From positions 2,604,001-2,668,000 of the forward strand of contig NZ_CP022579.1 in NCBI RefSeq assembly GCF_008274805.1: a stretch of DNA of 64,000 nucleotides, read 5' to 3'. This document shows, piece after piece, positions 8,768 through 17,493 of the stretch (its first letter is position 1; each line of letters begins with the position of its first letter). The DNA comes from Oryzomicrobium terrae (GTDB taxonomy: Bacteria; Pseudomonadota; Gammaproteobacteria; Burkholderiales; Rhodocyclaceae). The translations under genes and the position numbers were made by a program. The notes beneath the pieces were generated by a model. It was not told where the DNA came from, searched no databases, and worked only from the letters and a program-made list of their open reading frames with translations.

Positions 8768-9463
8768 TCAGGCGCCGCGGATCAGAATCAAATGGACCCG
8801 GTACGGGCCGTGGGCGCCAAGCACCAGAGTCTGTTCGATATCCCCGGTACGGGACGGTCCGGAAATGAAGTTCACTGCCCGCGGCGGCTGGCCTCCCGGG
8901 GCCGTTTCCCGCAACCGGGCGAAGGCGGCTTCCATGGTCGGTACCAGGCGGGAAACCGGGATCAGGGCCACATGGGTTTCCGGCAGCAGGCTGACCGTGG
9001 CCGGCGATCCGGGGGCCGACAGCAGCATCAGGGTGCCGGTTTCGGCGATGGCGCAGAAGCAGCCGGTGATGCCGAGCAGGTCGGCGTCCCGCGCCTCCCG
9101 GGGTTCCACTGCCAGGCCGGCTCCGGCCCAGGGCAGCGCCGCCAGTTCCGGGGCGATCACCCCCTGGGTATCCAACCCCTTTTCCGCCAGATAGGCGGCC
9201 ACGGCCGCCGGTACGCTGCCCCAGCCTTCCACCACGGCGACCGTCGATGCCAATTGTTCCGCCTCGCCCTGGAAGCGGCTCAGGAGCGCCTCCGGGTCAT
9301 CGGCCAGGGCGGGCGCCGTGGCCGGCACGGCGAGGCCCAGGCGGGCCTCCACCGAGGCGCGGCGCGCAGCCACGGCGGCCGGATCGGCGCCCAGGGTGTC
9401 GCGCAGGCGACCGAGAATGGAAGCCCGGATATCGGCCCGGGCAGCGGGATCGGAAAGGCTCAT
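8768..9463 (-). CDS. lutC: Lactate utilization protein C (LUD domain)
   Basis: A 231-residue LUD-domain protein of the LutC/YkgG family. LutA, LutB and LutC together oxidise L-lactate to pyruvate in the cytoplasm and feed electrons to the respiratory chain; LutC's own reaction is not established. The fold core is seen in GITGCFCAIAETGTLMLL (about residues 130-150) and AVNFISGPSRTGDIEQTLVLGAHGP near the end. I choose ATG 9463 (MSLSDPAAR) because the frame upstream of it is antisense to the dehydrogenase gene. It is the last gene of a leftward run and is separated from lutB by three unrelated genes, which is unusual. Confidence 0.85.
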   Translation of the reverse strand: MSLSDPAARADIRASILGRLRDTLGADPAAVAARRASVEARLGLAVPATAPALADDPEALLSRFQGEAEQLASTVAVVEGWGSVPAAVAAYLAEKGLDTQGVIAPELAALPWAGAGLAVEPREARDADLLGITGCFCAIAETGTLMLLSAPGSPATVSLLPETHVALIPVSRLVPTMEAAFARLRETAPGGQPPRAVNFISGPSRTGDIEQTLVLGAHGPYRVHLILIRGA

Positions 9464-9498
9464 GAAAACAGGACCACAGCGGAAGGGGAAAGGCGGGA

Positions 9499-10455
9499 TC
9501 AGGCCACGCGGTTGCGCGGCTCGCCCCGGGCGAAGGCTTCGATGTTGTCGATCAGCTGATCGGCCAGGGCCTGCATGGCCGGGGCGCTGGCCCAGGCCAC
9601 GTGGGGCGTGAGGATGAAGTTGGGCAGGGCCAGGACGTCCGGTGCCAGCAGCGGGTTGTCGTCCTTGGGCGGCTCCTCGGTGAGCACATCGAAACCGGCG
9701 CCGCCGATGGTGCCGGCGCGCAGGGCGGCGGCCAGGGCGGCCTCGTCCACCAGCCCGCCCCGGGCGGTATTGATGAGCAGGGCCGTGGGCTTCATCGCCG
9801 CCAGTTCGGCCGCGCCGATCAGGTGGCGGGTTTCCGGCGTCAGGGGGCAATGCAGGGAGATGGCGTCGCTCGCGGCAATCACCCGGTCGAAGGCGGTGTA
9901 GCCAGGGCGTACCGTGGCGGCACCCTTGCGCTCGGCCTTGAGCACGGTCATGCCCAGGGCCTCGGCCAGGCGGGCGAAGCCATCGCCCAGGTCGCCGGAG
10001 CCGATCACGCCCAGGGTCTGGCCGTGCAGGTCGCGGATCGGGTGGTCGAAGAAGCAGAACTGGTCGGAACGCTGCCAGCGCCCGTCCTGCACGCTGGCCC
10101 GGTAGGCCACCAGGTTGCGCGACAGGGCCATGAGCAGGGCCAGGGCATGCTCGGGCACGGTCTGGCGGGCGTAGCCGCGGATGTTGGAAACGACGATGCC
10201 GCGGGCCTGGCAGGCGGCCAGGTCCACGTTGTTGGTGCCGGTGGCGGCCACGGCGATCATCTTCAGGTCCGGCAACCGGCCGATCAGCTCGGCGGTGAAC
10301 GGCAGCTTATTGACGATGGCGATGGTCACGCCGGCCAGCCGGGCGTCGAGCTCGGCCGGCACGGTGCGGGAATATTCCACCCACTCATGGGCAAACGCCG
10401 GGCGGCGCACGTCCGCCCGGATCGATTCCCGCTCGAGGTACGCGATGCGGTGCAT
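9499..10455 (-). CDS. D-2-hydroxyacid dehydrogenase (hydroxypyruvate/glycerate dehydrogenase type)
   Basis: A 318-residue NAD-dependent dehydrogenase, full length. The visible motifs are the substrate loop AATGTNNVDLAACQARGI, the Rossmann motif VIGSGDLGDGFARL (about residues 145-158), the catalytic Arg in LINTARGGLVDE, the Glu in LTEEPP and the His in TPHVAWAS. It reduces a 2-oxoacid to the D-2-hydroxyacid, or the reverse. By overall pattern it is closest to HprA-type glycerate dehydrogenases. Lying inside the lactate locus, it could act on D-lactate, glyoxylate or hydroxypyruvate; the sequence does not decide this. It is 16 bp downstream of dps and 35 bp upstream of lutC, so it is probably co-transcribed. 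Confidence 0.85.
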   Translation of the reverse strand: MHRIAYLERESIRADVRRPAFAHEWVEYSRTVPAELDARLAGVTIAIVNKLPFTAELIGRLPDLKMIAVAATGTNNVDLAACQARGIVVSNIRGYARQTVPEHALALLMALSRNLVAYRASVQDGRWQRSDQFCFFDHPIRDLHGQTLGVIGSGDLGDGFARLAEALGMTVLKAERKGAATVRPGYTAFDRVIAASDAISLHCPLTPETRHLIGAAELAAMKPTALLINTARGGLVDEAALAAALRAGTIGGAGFDVLTEEPPKDDNPLLAPDVLALPNFILTPHVAWASAPAMQALADQLIDNIEAFARGEPRNRVA

Positions 10456-10471
10456 GGCAGGGTGCCCGGGA

Positions 10472-10942
10472 TTACTTTTCGAGCAGGCTGCGCAGCATCC
10501 ACGCGGTCTTCTCGTGGAGCTGGATGCGCTGGGTGAGCAGGTCGGCAGTGGCTTCGTCGCGGGCCTTCTCGGCGGCGGGGAAGATCGCCCGGGCGGTGCG
10601 CACCACGGCTTCCTGGCCGGCCACCAGCTCCTCGATCATCTTCTCGGCCTTGGGCACGCCCTTGGGCTCGGGGATGGAGGACAGCTTGGCGTACTCGGAG
10701 TAGGTGCCCGGGGCGGGGAAGCCCAGGGAGCGGATGCGCTCGGCCACCAGGTCCACGGCCAGAGCCAGTTCGTTGTACTGCGCCTCGAACATCAGGTGCA
10801 AGGTGTTGAACATGGGGCCGGTGACGTTCCAGTGGAAGTTGTGGGTCTTCAGGTAGAGCGTGTAGGTGTCGGCGAGGAGCTTGGAGAGGCCCTCGGCGAT
10901 TTTCTTGCGGTCCTTCTCGGTGATGCCGATATCGATCTGCAT
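10472..10942 (-). CDS. dps: Dps-family DNA-protection / mini-ferritin protein
   Basis: A 156-residue four-helix Dps protein, the usual size. The ferroxidase signature is present: the first helix has [16 protein letters not shown] (His and Trp of the intersubunit iron site), followed by the second-helix acidic residues in [19 protein letters not shown]. Dps dodecamers oxidise Fe2+ with H2O2, store iron and often coat DNA in stationary phase. The start at 10942 has a perfect AAGGAG Shine-Dalgarno 6 bp upstream. It sits between an aldehyde dehydrogenase fragment and a hydroxyacid dehydrogenase gene in the lut island, which suggests coupling of lactate oxidation to oxidative protection; that is inference. 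It may also have its own promoter in the 142-bp gap upstream. Confidence 0.92.
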   Translation of the reverse strand: MQIDIGITEKDRKKIAEGLSKLLADTYTLYLKTHNFHWNVTGPMFNTLHLMFEAQYNELALAVDLVAERIRSLGFPAPGTYSEYAKLSSIPEPKGVPKAEKMIEELVAGQEAVVRTARAIFPAAEKARDEATADLLTQRIQLHEKTAWMLRSLLEK

Positions 10943-11084
10943 GGTCTTCTCCTTGTGATTGCGTACAGACGGAAACGCACGAACTACGAGTACATCATGA
11001 ACCGGGTGGCAGGCGCTGTCAGGTCGGCCCCAACGTCCGTGGCGCGGCCCGAGGGGGCGGCCACAAACTACCCGACCCGGGTCT

Positions 11085-11789
11085 TTATGCTGCCACCAAA
11101 CGGTCGCCGAGTTTTTGCCGAAGTTTGACCGCCAGGGCCTCCTCGCCGGCAAACAACACCCGGGCCACTTCCGGGCTGGCGGCCAGGGCGGCCACCAAGG
11201 CATCGTCGCCGTGCACCAGGTTCACCGCGCCATCGGGCAAACCGGCCCGGGTCGCCAGTTCGGCCAGGGCCACCGCCGCGGAGGGGCCCCGGGGGCTGGG
11301 TTTCAAAATCACCACCCCGCCAAACGCCAATACTGGCGCGGACTTTGCGACCAGTCCCTCGAAACACCGCGTGGAATCTGCCATTACAGCCACCACCTCT
11401 GGAGATTGGCTTGTGGCCTTGGTTTCCAGGGTGCCGGCTGCGGCGCGCAGGGCGGCGACGGCGGCGGCCACTTCGGCCTGGGCGGCGTCCATGGCAGCGC
11501 CGGTATCCTCGGTAATCAACTTGACCAGATGCCCGGCATAGGTTTCGACGCTCTCCGCCAGGGCAAGCAGGCGGGCAGCGCGCTCGGCCGGGGCGGTGGC
11601 GGACCAGCCGGGCAAGGCGCGCTGGCAGGAGCGCACCGCCTCGGCCAGTTCGTCGGCGCCGCCCAGGGGCACCCGGTAGCGTACCTGGCCGCTGGCGTCG
11701 GCCAGGTCGAAAAAGCCCGGGGTGACGGTGAGGAAGGCGCGTCCGCCGATCCAGAGCGGCAGGGCGGGGGCGTCGGAAGAGGTCATCAT
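11085..11789 (-). CDS. Truncated aldehyde dehydrogenase-like protein
   Basis: A 234-residue product that aligns only with the N-terminal half of the aldehyde dehydrogenase superfamily (normally about 480 residues). Residues about 50-100 match the family start ([27 protein letters not shown]). Residues about 160-215 match the cofactor-binding part ([35 protein letters not shown]). The piece between them that normally carries the PWNFP-like motif is missing, and the frame ends before the catalytic Cys and Glu region. It cannot be an active dehydrogenase in the usual way. It may be a remnant or a repurposed cofactor-binding domain. At the internal break the DNA carries 16 bp of the dispersed repeat. 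It lies 66 bp downstream of lutB on the same strand. Confidence 0.6.
   Translation of the reverse strand: MMTSSDAPALPLWIGGRAFLTVTPGFFDLADASGQVRYRVPLGGADELAEAVRSCQRALPGWSATAPAERAARLLALAESVETYAGHLVKLITEDTGAAMDAAQAEVAAAVAALRAAAGTLETKATSQSPEVVAVMADSTRCFEGLVAKSAPVLAFGGVVILKPSPRGPSAAVALAELATRAGLPDGAVNLVHGDDALVAALAASPEVARVLFAGEEALAVKLRQKLGDRLVAA
11331..11346. repeat. 16-bp piece of the dispersed hairpin repeat arm
   Basis: On the minus strand the sequence reads AAAGTCCGCGCCAGTA. Fifteen of these bases equal the right arm of repeat copy 2 (40661-40685, read in reverse), and the block matches its left arm with one mismatch. It falls within the aldehyde dehydrogenase fragment, coding for AKSAPV, where family homology is interrupted. 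Confidence 0.5.
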
Positions 11790-11855
11790 GGGAAGCAGCC
11801 TGTGGAAACGGAACGGACGGTGGCGTCAGTCGCGGAAGAGGTTCGAAAACGGAGG

Positions 11856-13289
11856 TCAGCCGCGCCGGGCGGCCCGTTGCGCGTACAGCTCGCGGAAGGT
11901 CTTGCCCTCGGGGGCGGGAAAATCGCGACCCTTGGTCCATTCCGGCACCATGCTGAGGGTCTGGATGCGGTCTTTGCCGCCGGCCAGCCACTTCAGGTAG
12001 CGGGTGGCAATCCGGGTGCCGAAGGCGTACAGCCGCGGGTGACGTGCTGCGAAGCCCCACAGCTTGAGGGCGCGCCGCTCGGCCTTGGCCGTGGCGGTGC
12101 CGACGCCGGTCTGCACCTGCTTCTCGCGCAGCTTGCGCAACAGCTCGGGCAAGGGGATCTTGACCGGGCAGACCACGCCGCACTGGTTGCACAGAGTAGC
12201 GGCGTGGGGCAGGTCCGGCGCCTTGTCCAGGCCGGTGTACAGCGGCGTCAGCACCGAGCCCATGGGACCGGGGTAGACCCAGCCGTAGGCGTGGCCGCCG
12301 ATGGTCTGGTACACCGGGCAATGGTTCATGCAGGCGCCGCAGCGGATGCAGCGCAGCATCTCCTGGAATTCGGAGCCGACCAGGCCGACCCGGCCGTTAT
12401 CCACCAGGATGAAGTAGAGGTGCTCGGGACCGTCCCGGTCGGCCTCGGCCTTGACCCCGGTGAGCAGCGACACGTAGTTGGAGATGGTCTGGCCGGTGGC
12501 CGAGCGGGGCAGCAGGCGCATCAGCGCCGCCAGGTCGTTGAGGCTGGGGATGACCTTTTCCACCCCCACTACCGCCACGTGCACCTTGGGCAGGGTGGTG
12601 ACCATGCGGCCGTTGCCCTCGTTGGTCACTAGGGCCACCGAGCCGGTCTCGGCCACCAGGAAGTTGCCGCCGGTGATGCCCATGTCGGCGGAGACGAAAT
12701 GGCTGCGCAGCACCTCCCGTGCCTCCCGGGTCATCTCGGCGATCTCGGTCTTGCGCGGCTTGTGGTGGTGCTGTTCGAAGAGGTCGGCGACCTCTTCCTT
12801 GTTCTTGTGGATGGCCGGGGCAATGATGTGGGACGGCGGCTCCTTGGCGAGCTGGATGATGTACTCGCCCAGGTCGGTCTCGATCGAGGCGACGCCTACG
12901 GCCTCCAGGGCCTCGTTCAGCCCGGCCTCTTCCGAGAGCATGGACTTGGACTTGATGGCCTTCTTCACCCCGTGGCGCTGGGCGATCTCCACCACCAGGC
13001 GGCTGATCTCGGCCCCGTCCCGGGCCCACAGCACGGTGGCGCCCCGGGCGGTGGCGTTCTGCTCGAAGGTTTCCAGCCACACGTCCAGGTTGTCGAGCAC
13101 CTCGTCGCGGATGCCGCGGCCGATGTCGCGCAGGGCCTCGAAGTCGCCGCCCTCGGCGTCGAAGCGGGCCACGGCGCGGGCCCGGCCGCCGACGAACAGG
13201 CCCTTGGCGGTCTTCAGCTTGCCCTGCAGGGAACCGTCGATGGCGCGCTCGGAGGCGCGCTGCTTGAATTCGATGGAACGGACTTCCAC
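11856..13289 (-). CDS. lutB: Lactate utilization iron-sulfur protein B
   Basis: A 477-residue protein of the LutB/YkgF family: an N-terminal LUD-like domain followed by a ferredoxin-like domain with two [4Fe-4S] cysteine motifs, CIRCGACMNHCPVY (about residue 310) and CNQCGVVCPVKI (about residue 360). It works with LutA and LutC in NAD-independent oxidation of L-lactate to pyruvate. The start is GTG at 13289, which has the Shine-Dalgarno GGGGAG and lies 2 bp after the lutA stop; the open frame continues further upstream but only over lutA. LutA and LutB are thus translationally close, as in known lut operons. Confidence 0.9.
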   Translation of the reverse strand: MEVRSIEFKQRASERAIDGSLQGKLKTAKGLFVGGRARAVARFDAEGGDFEALRDIGRGIRDEVLDNLDVWLETFEQNATARGATVLWARDGAEISRLVVEIAQRHGVKKAIKSKSMLSEEAGLNEALEAVGVASIETDLGEYIIQLAKEPPSHIIAPAIHKNKEEVADLFEQHHHKPRKTEIAEMTREAREVLRSHFVSADMGITGGNFLVAETGSVALVTNEGNGRMVTTLPKVHVAVVGVEKVIPSLNDLAALMRLLPRSATGQTISNYVSLLTGVKAEADRDGPEHLYFILVDNGRVGLVGSEFQEMLRCIRCGACMNHCPVYQTIGGHAYGWVYPGPMGSVLTPLYTGLDKAPDLPHAATLCNQCGVVCPVKIPLPELLRKLREKQVQTGVGTATAKAERRALKLWGFAARHPRLYAFGTRIATRYLKWLAGGKDRIQTLSMVPEWTKGRDFPAPEGKTFRELYAQRAARRG

Positions 13290-13291
13290 GG

Positions 13292-14032
13292 TCAGTTCTC
13301 CCCACCGTTGCCGGCGCCGGCCAGCACCTCGGCCACGTGCAGCACCCGGGTGGTCTCGTCGCCCATGCGGCGCAGCTTGCCCTCGATGTGCAGCAGACAG
13401 CCCAGGTCGCCGCCGACCACGGCGTCGGTAGCGGCGGCGCGGATGTTGTTGCACTTGCGCTCACCGATGGCCGCCGAGACGTCGCCGTACTTGATCGAGA
13501 AGGTGCCGCCGAAGCCGCAGCACTCCTCGCAGGCCTCCATTTCGCTGAGGGTCAGGCCGGGCACCTTGGCCAGCAGGTCCCGGGGCTGGGACTTGATCTT
13601 CAGGCTGCGCAGGCCGGTGCAAGAATCGTGATAGGTGACGCTGCCGTCGAAACGGCCGGGCACGGCCTCGACCTTGAGGACGTTGGCCAGAAAATCGGTC
13701 AGCTCGAACACTTTCGGCGCCAGGGCCTCGGCGCGGCGGCGCCAGTCGGAGCCTTCGTCAAACAACCCGGGGTATTCGGTACGGATCTGGTCGGCGCAGG
13801 AGCCGGAGGGGGCGACGACGTAGTCGAAACCTTCGAACTCGGCGATGGTCTTTTCCGCCAGCTGACGGGCCAGGGCACGATCCCCGGAATTGAAGGCCGG
13901 CTGGCCGCAGCAGGTCTGGGCGGCGGGAACCGTCACCTCACAACCGGCGGATTCGAGCAGATCCAGGGCGGCAAAGCCGATACGGGGACGCATCAGGTCC
14001 ACCAGACAGGTGACGAAGAGGGCAACACGCAT
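13292..14032 (-). CDS. lutA: Lactate utilization protein A (cysteine-rich CCG-domain protein)
   Basis: A 246-residue protein with two cysteine-rich CCG domains, as in LutA/YkgE and the C-terminal parts of HdrB and GlpC. The first ends in QTCCGQPAFNSG and the second in HDSCTGLRSL ... CEECCGFGGTFS. These bind iron-sulfur clusters and take part in electron transfer during L-lactate oxidation. The ATG at 14032 (MRVALFVTCLVD) places the first Cys at the usual distance; the ATG at 14056 would add eight atypical residues. It is the first gene of the leftward lut run and is divergent from an IclR regulator. A TATAAT on the minus strand lies about 70 bp upstream. Confidence 0.9.
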   Translation of the reverse strand: MRVALFVTCLVDLMRPRIGFAALDLLESAGCEVTVPAAQTCCGQPAFNSGDRALARQLAEKTIAEFEGFDYVVAPSGSCADQIRTEYPGLFDEGSDWRRRAEALAPKVFELTDFLANVLKVEAVPGRFDGSVTYHDSCTGLRSLKIKSQPRDLLAKVPGLTLSEMEACEECCGFGGTFSIKYGDVSAAIGERKCNNIRAAATDAVVGGDLGCLLHIEGKLRRMGDETTRVLHVAEVLAGAGNGGEN

Positions 14033-14101
14033 GGGGTAGAATATTGCGACGCACAAGCCTGCACGGTGGAAGGCCGGAAGCGCCGATTTGGCAAAAAACC
14101 G

Positions 14102-14144
14102 ATTATAGTTCCGCGCGCCCGGTTTCGCCCCCCTCGGGAAACCG
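14102..14144 (-). promoter_or_regulatory. lutA promoter with IclR-type operator candidate
   Basis: On the minus strand a perfect TATAAT occupies 14107-14102. The position of its -35 (14125-14130) is a poor match to consensus and overlaps an inverted repeat, CGGTTTC (14120-14126) and GAAACCG (14138-14144) with an 11-bp spacer. A weak -35 covered by dyad symmetry next to a divergent IclR gene is the arrangement expected for regulator-controlled transcription. The binding assignment is inference. Confidence 0.45.
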
Positions 14145-14202
14145 CACCAGTGCTTGAAAGCAGATTTTTTGACCCCCCGCAGATTTCACAGAAAGAACAT
14201 TC

Positions 14203-14979
14203 ATGGCCGAAAGGCAAGAAGGGAAGAATTCGATTCAGGTGATTGAGCGCATGATGGCGCTCCTCGACGCCCTGTCCGAATCTCCCGACGCGGTCAGCCT
14301 CAAGCAGCTGGCCCAAACCACCGGACTCCATCCTTCCACGGCACACCGCATCCTGGCCGCCATGACCGGGTCGCGCTTCGTCGAACGGCACGACCCGGGC
14401 ACCTACCGGCTGGGCATCCGCCTGCTGGAGCTGGGCAACCTGGTCAAATCGCGCCTCAACCTGCGCGAAGTGGCCCAGCCCTACATGCAAAGCCTGCACG
14501 AGCAGGTCGGCGAGAGCGTCAACCTGGGTATTCGCCACGACGACGAAATCATCTACATCGAGCGGACCTCCAGCGGCCGCTCCCTGATCCGGGTGGTTTA
14601 CCTGGTGGGCGGTCGCGCGCCCCTGCACCTGACCTCCGCCGGCAAGCTGTTCCTCGCCGAGGATGGGCCGCAAAAGGTCAAGGAATACGCCAAACGCACC
14701 GGTCTGCCGGGCAAGACCCCCCATTCCCTGACCTCCCTACCCGCCTTGGAGAAGGAACTGGACTGGATCCGCCGCCACGGGGTCTCGTTCGACAACGAGG
14801 AAGCCGAGGCCGGCCTGAAGTGCGTCGCCGTCCCGGTGCGCGACGATGAAGGCAATCTGGTGGCCGGCCTGTCGGTCTCGGCCCCCACCGACCGGCACAA
14901 CGCCGACTGGATCGACATGCTGCGGACCACCGCCGACGAAATTTCCCATGCCCTCGGCTACACCAAGCCCCGTAAATAA
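14203..14979 (+). CDS. IclR-family transcriptional regulator
   Basis: A 258-residue regulator of standard IclR length. The N-terminal winged helix-turn-helix is at about residues 10-65 (VSLKQLAQTTGLHPSTAHRIL as recognition part). The C-terminal GAF-like effector domain follows, with DDEIIYIERTSS and AGLKCVAVPVRDDEGNLVAGLSV, where IclR proteins bind small acids. It is divergent from lutA, so regulation of the lactate genes by lactate or a related 2-oxoacid is the natural reading. In many other bacteria a GntR-type regulator does this job, so IclR control is a variation. The start ATG has AGAAAGAA upstream. A terminator lies 30 bp after the stop. Confidence 0.88.
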   Translation: MAERQEGKNSIQVIERMMALLDALSESPDAVSLKQLAQTTGLHPSTAHRILAAMTGSRFVERHDPGTYRLGIRLLELGNLVKSRLNLREVAQPYMQSLHEQVGESVNLGIRHDDEIIYIERTSSGRSLIRVVYLVGGRAPLHLTSAGKLFLAEDGPQKVKEYAKRTGLPGKTPHSLTSLPALEKELDWIRRHGVSFDNEEAEAGLKCVAVPVRDDEGNLVAGLSVSAPTDRHNADWIDMLRTTADEISHALGYTKPRK

Positions 14980-15008
14980 GGCCGAGGAACCGGAGCCGAC
15001 AAACGCAA

Positions 15009-15032
15009 CGGGCGCCCCAGGGCGCCCGTTTT
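15009..15032 (+). terminator. Intrinsic terminator after the IclR gene
   Basis: Stem CGGGCGCC/GGCGCCCG with a 4-nt loop (CCAG) followed by TTTT. It lies between the convergent IclR gene and TRAP binding-protein gene and may serve both, although the T tract is only good on the plus strand. Confidence 0.8.
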
Positions 15033-15056
15033 GCTTGGCCGGATCTTGGCCGGCCC

Positions 15057-16151
<1,095 letters not shown>

Positions 16152-16171
16152 GGGGTCTCCTTTCAACAGGC

Positions 16172-16201
16172 AAAAAAAAGCCGCGGTCAGTCGCCGCGGC
16201 C
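16172..16201 (-). terminator. Intrinsic terminator after pbpG
   Basis: Read on the minus strand: stem GCCGCGG/CCGCGGC with a 7-nt loop followed by eight T. It lies 18 bp past the PbpG stop codon and just before the TRAP binding-protein gene, isolating the two units. Confidence 0.85.
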
Positions 16202-16219
16202 TTATGGGTAAAACCGAAA

Positions 16220-17293
16220 TCAGGCGCGGGTCGCCTTGGCCCCGCTGGATTCCATCCAGCGCTTGAGGCGGTTGGCATCACCGATGCGGGTCATCTTACC
16301 GGCAGAATCGAGCAGCACGATGGCCACCGGACGACCGGCCACATGGGCCTGCATCACCAAGCACTTGCCCGCTTCCTGGATGAAGCCGGTCTTGGACAGG
16401 CCAATCTCCCAGCTATCGCTCTTCACCAGGGCATTGGTGTTGTTGAAGGCCATCGGCCGGCCCGCCACCTCCACGGTAGCGCCGGGGGTGGTGGAAAACT
16501 CGCGGATCAGGGGGTAGTGGTGTGCCGCGGAAACCATCTTAGCCAGATCCCGGGCGGTGGAGACGTTGTTGGCGGTCAGGCCGGTAGGATCTTCAAAGCG
16601 GGTGTGGGTCATCCCCAGAGACTGGGCCTTGCGGTTCATCGCCGCGACAAAGGCGGCGGTGCCCCCCGGATAGTGGCGCGACAGGGCATGGGCGGCGCGG
16701 TTTTCCGAAGACATCAGGGCCAGCAACAGGGCCTGCTCGCGGCTGAGCTGGGTGCCGACATGCAGGCGCGAGCGGCTGCCCTTGAGGGTGTCCACATCCT
16801 CTTCGCCAATGGTCAGCGTTTCGTTCAGGTTGGGGTTGGCATCGAGAGTCACCATGGCGGTCATCAGCTTGGTGATCGAGGCGATCGGTACCACCGTGCT
16901 GCCGTTCTTTTCGAACACGAACTCGCCGGTAGTCAGATCCTGCACCAAGGCGGCACTGGACTGCAGCCCCAGGTTGCGGGCGGCGCCGACCCAGTCGCCG
17001 GAGTCCACGGCGACGACCTTATGCACGTTCTTGCGCACGCTCTTGGCCACCGGCGCCGGCTTGGCTGCGACGCTCGCCTGGCTGGCACGGCGGCTGCCGG
17101 CGCTCAATTTCTCGGCCTTGGGCTTGGCTGCGGTTTTCGCCGGAGCCTTGGCAACGGACTTGCTCGCCTTGGCCTTCTTGGCAGTGGTTTCAGATTTCTT
17201 TTCGACGGCGAGAGAGGCGCTCGGAGCGGCCAGGGTCGCGACAGAAACCATCAGAGTGGCGCACAGCCAGGCACGAAGAGAAGGAGCGGGCAT
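16220..17293 (-). CDS. pbpG: D-alanyl-D-alanine endopeptidase (PBP7/PbpG type)
   Basis: A 357-residue low-molecular-weight penicillin-binding protein. Residues 1-29 form a signal peptide (LCATLMVSVATLAAPSASLA). A Lys/Ala-rich linker of about 65 residues, much longer than in E. coli PBP7, follows. The serine peptidase domain has all three motifs: SITK (Ser139, Lys142), SEN (196-198) and KTG (301-303). It cleaves D-Ala-meso-DAP cross-links in periplasmic peptidoglycan. The KASKSVAKAPAKTAAKPKA linker is positively charged and may bind the cell wall or its polymers. The start at ATG 17293 is set by the signal peptide; the open frame upstream lacks one. The gene is monocistronic, with a terminator at each side. 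Confidence 0.9.
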   Translation of the reverse strand: MPAPSLRAWLCATLMVSVATLAAPSASLAVEKKSETTAKKAKASKSVAKAPAKTAAKPKAEKLSAGSRRASQASVAAKPAPVAKSVRKNVHKVVAVDSGDWVGAARNLGLQSSAALVQDLTTGEFVFEKNGSTVVPIASITKLMTAMVTLDANPNLNETLTIGEEDVDTLKGSRSRLHVGTQLSREQALLLALMSSENRAAHALSRHYPGGTAAFVAAMNRKAQSLGMTHTRFEDPTGLTANNVSTARDLAKMVSAAHHYPLIREFSTTPGATVEVAGRPMAFNNTNALVKSDSWEIGLSKTGFIQEAGKCLVMQAHVAGRPVAIVLLDSAGKMTRIGDANRLKRWMESSGAKATRA

Positions 17294-17430
17294 CGGGGCT
17301 CTCCGGGCCGGGATTTGTGGGAAATCCCGACTCAATACAGGGGTGAAAATTTCGTGACGACAGCCGGGAAAAGGACCGGCCAAAACCGCGCTGGATTTTA
17401 CGCCAGTTTATCAGCCGAGCTTGCTAAATC

Positions 17431-17467
17431 AAGAAAAATAAGGGGATAGGTTATTAACCTAATCCCC
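17431..17467 (-). terminator. Intrinsic terminator after maeB
   Basis: On the minus strand a 12-13-bp stem (GGGGATTAGGTTA against TAACCTATCCCC, one bulge) is followed by TTATTTTTC. It starts 27 bp after the malic enzyme stop codon. Confidence 0.85.
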
Positions 17468-17493
17468 TTTCTTGAATCAATGCTCTGATGCGG

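Noticed and set aside
11085-11789. Calling the ALDH fragment a plain pseudogene
   Set aside because: The frame is open over 234 codons, begins with ATG and lies in an operon-like run, so a shortened functional protein cannot be excluded.
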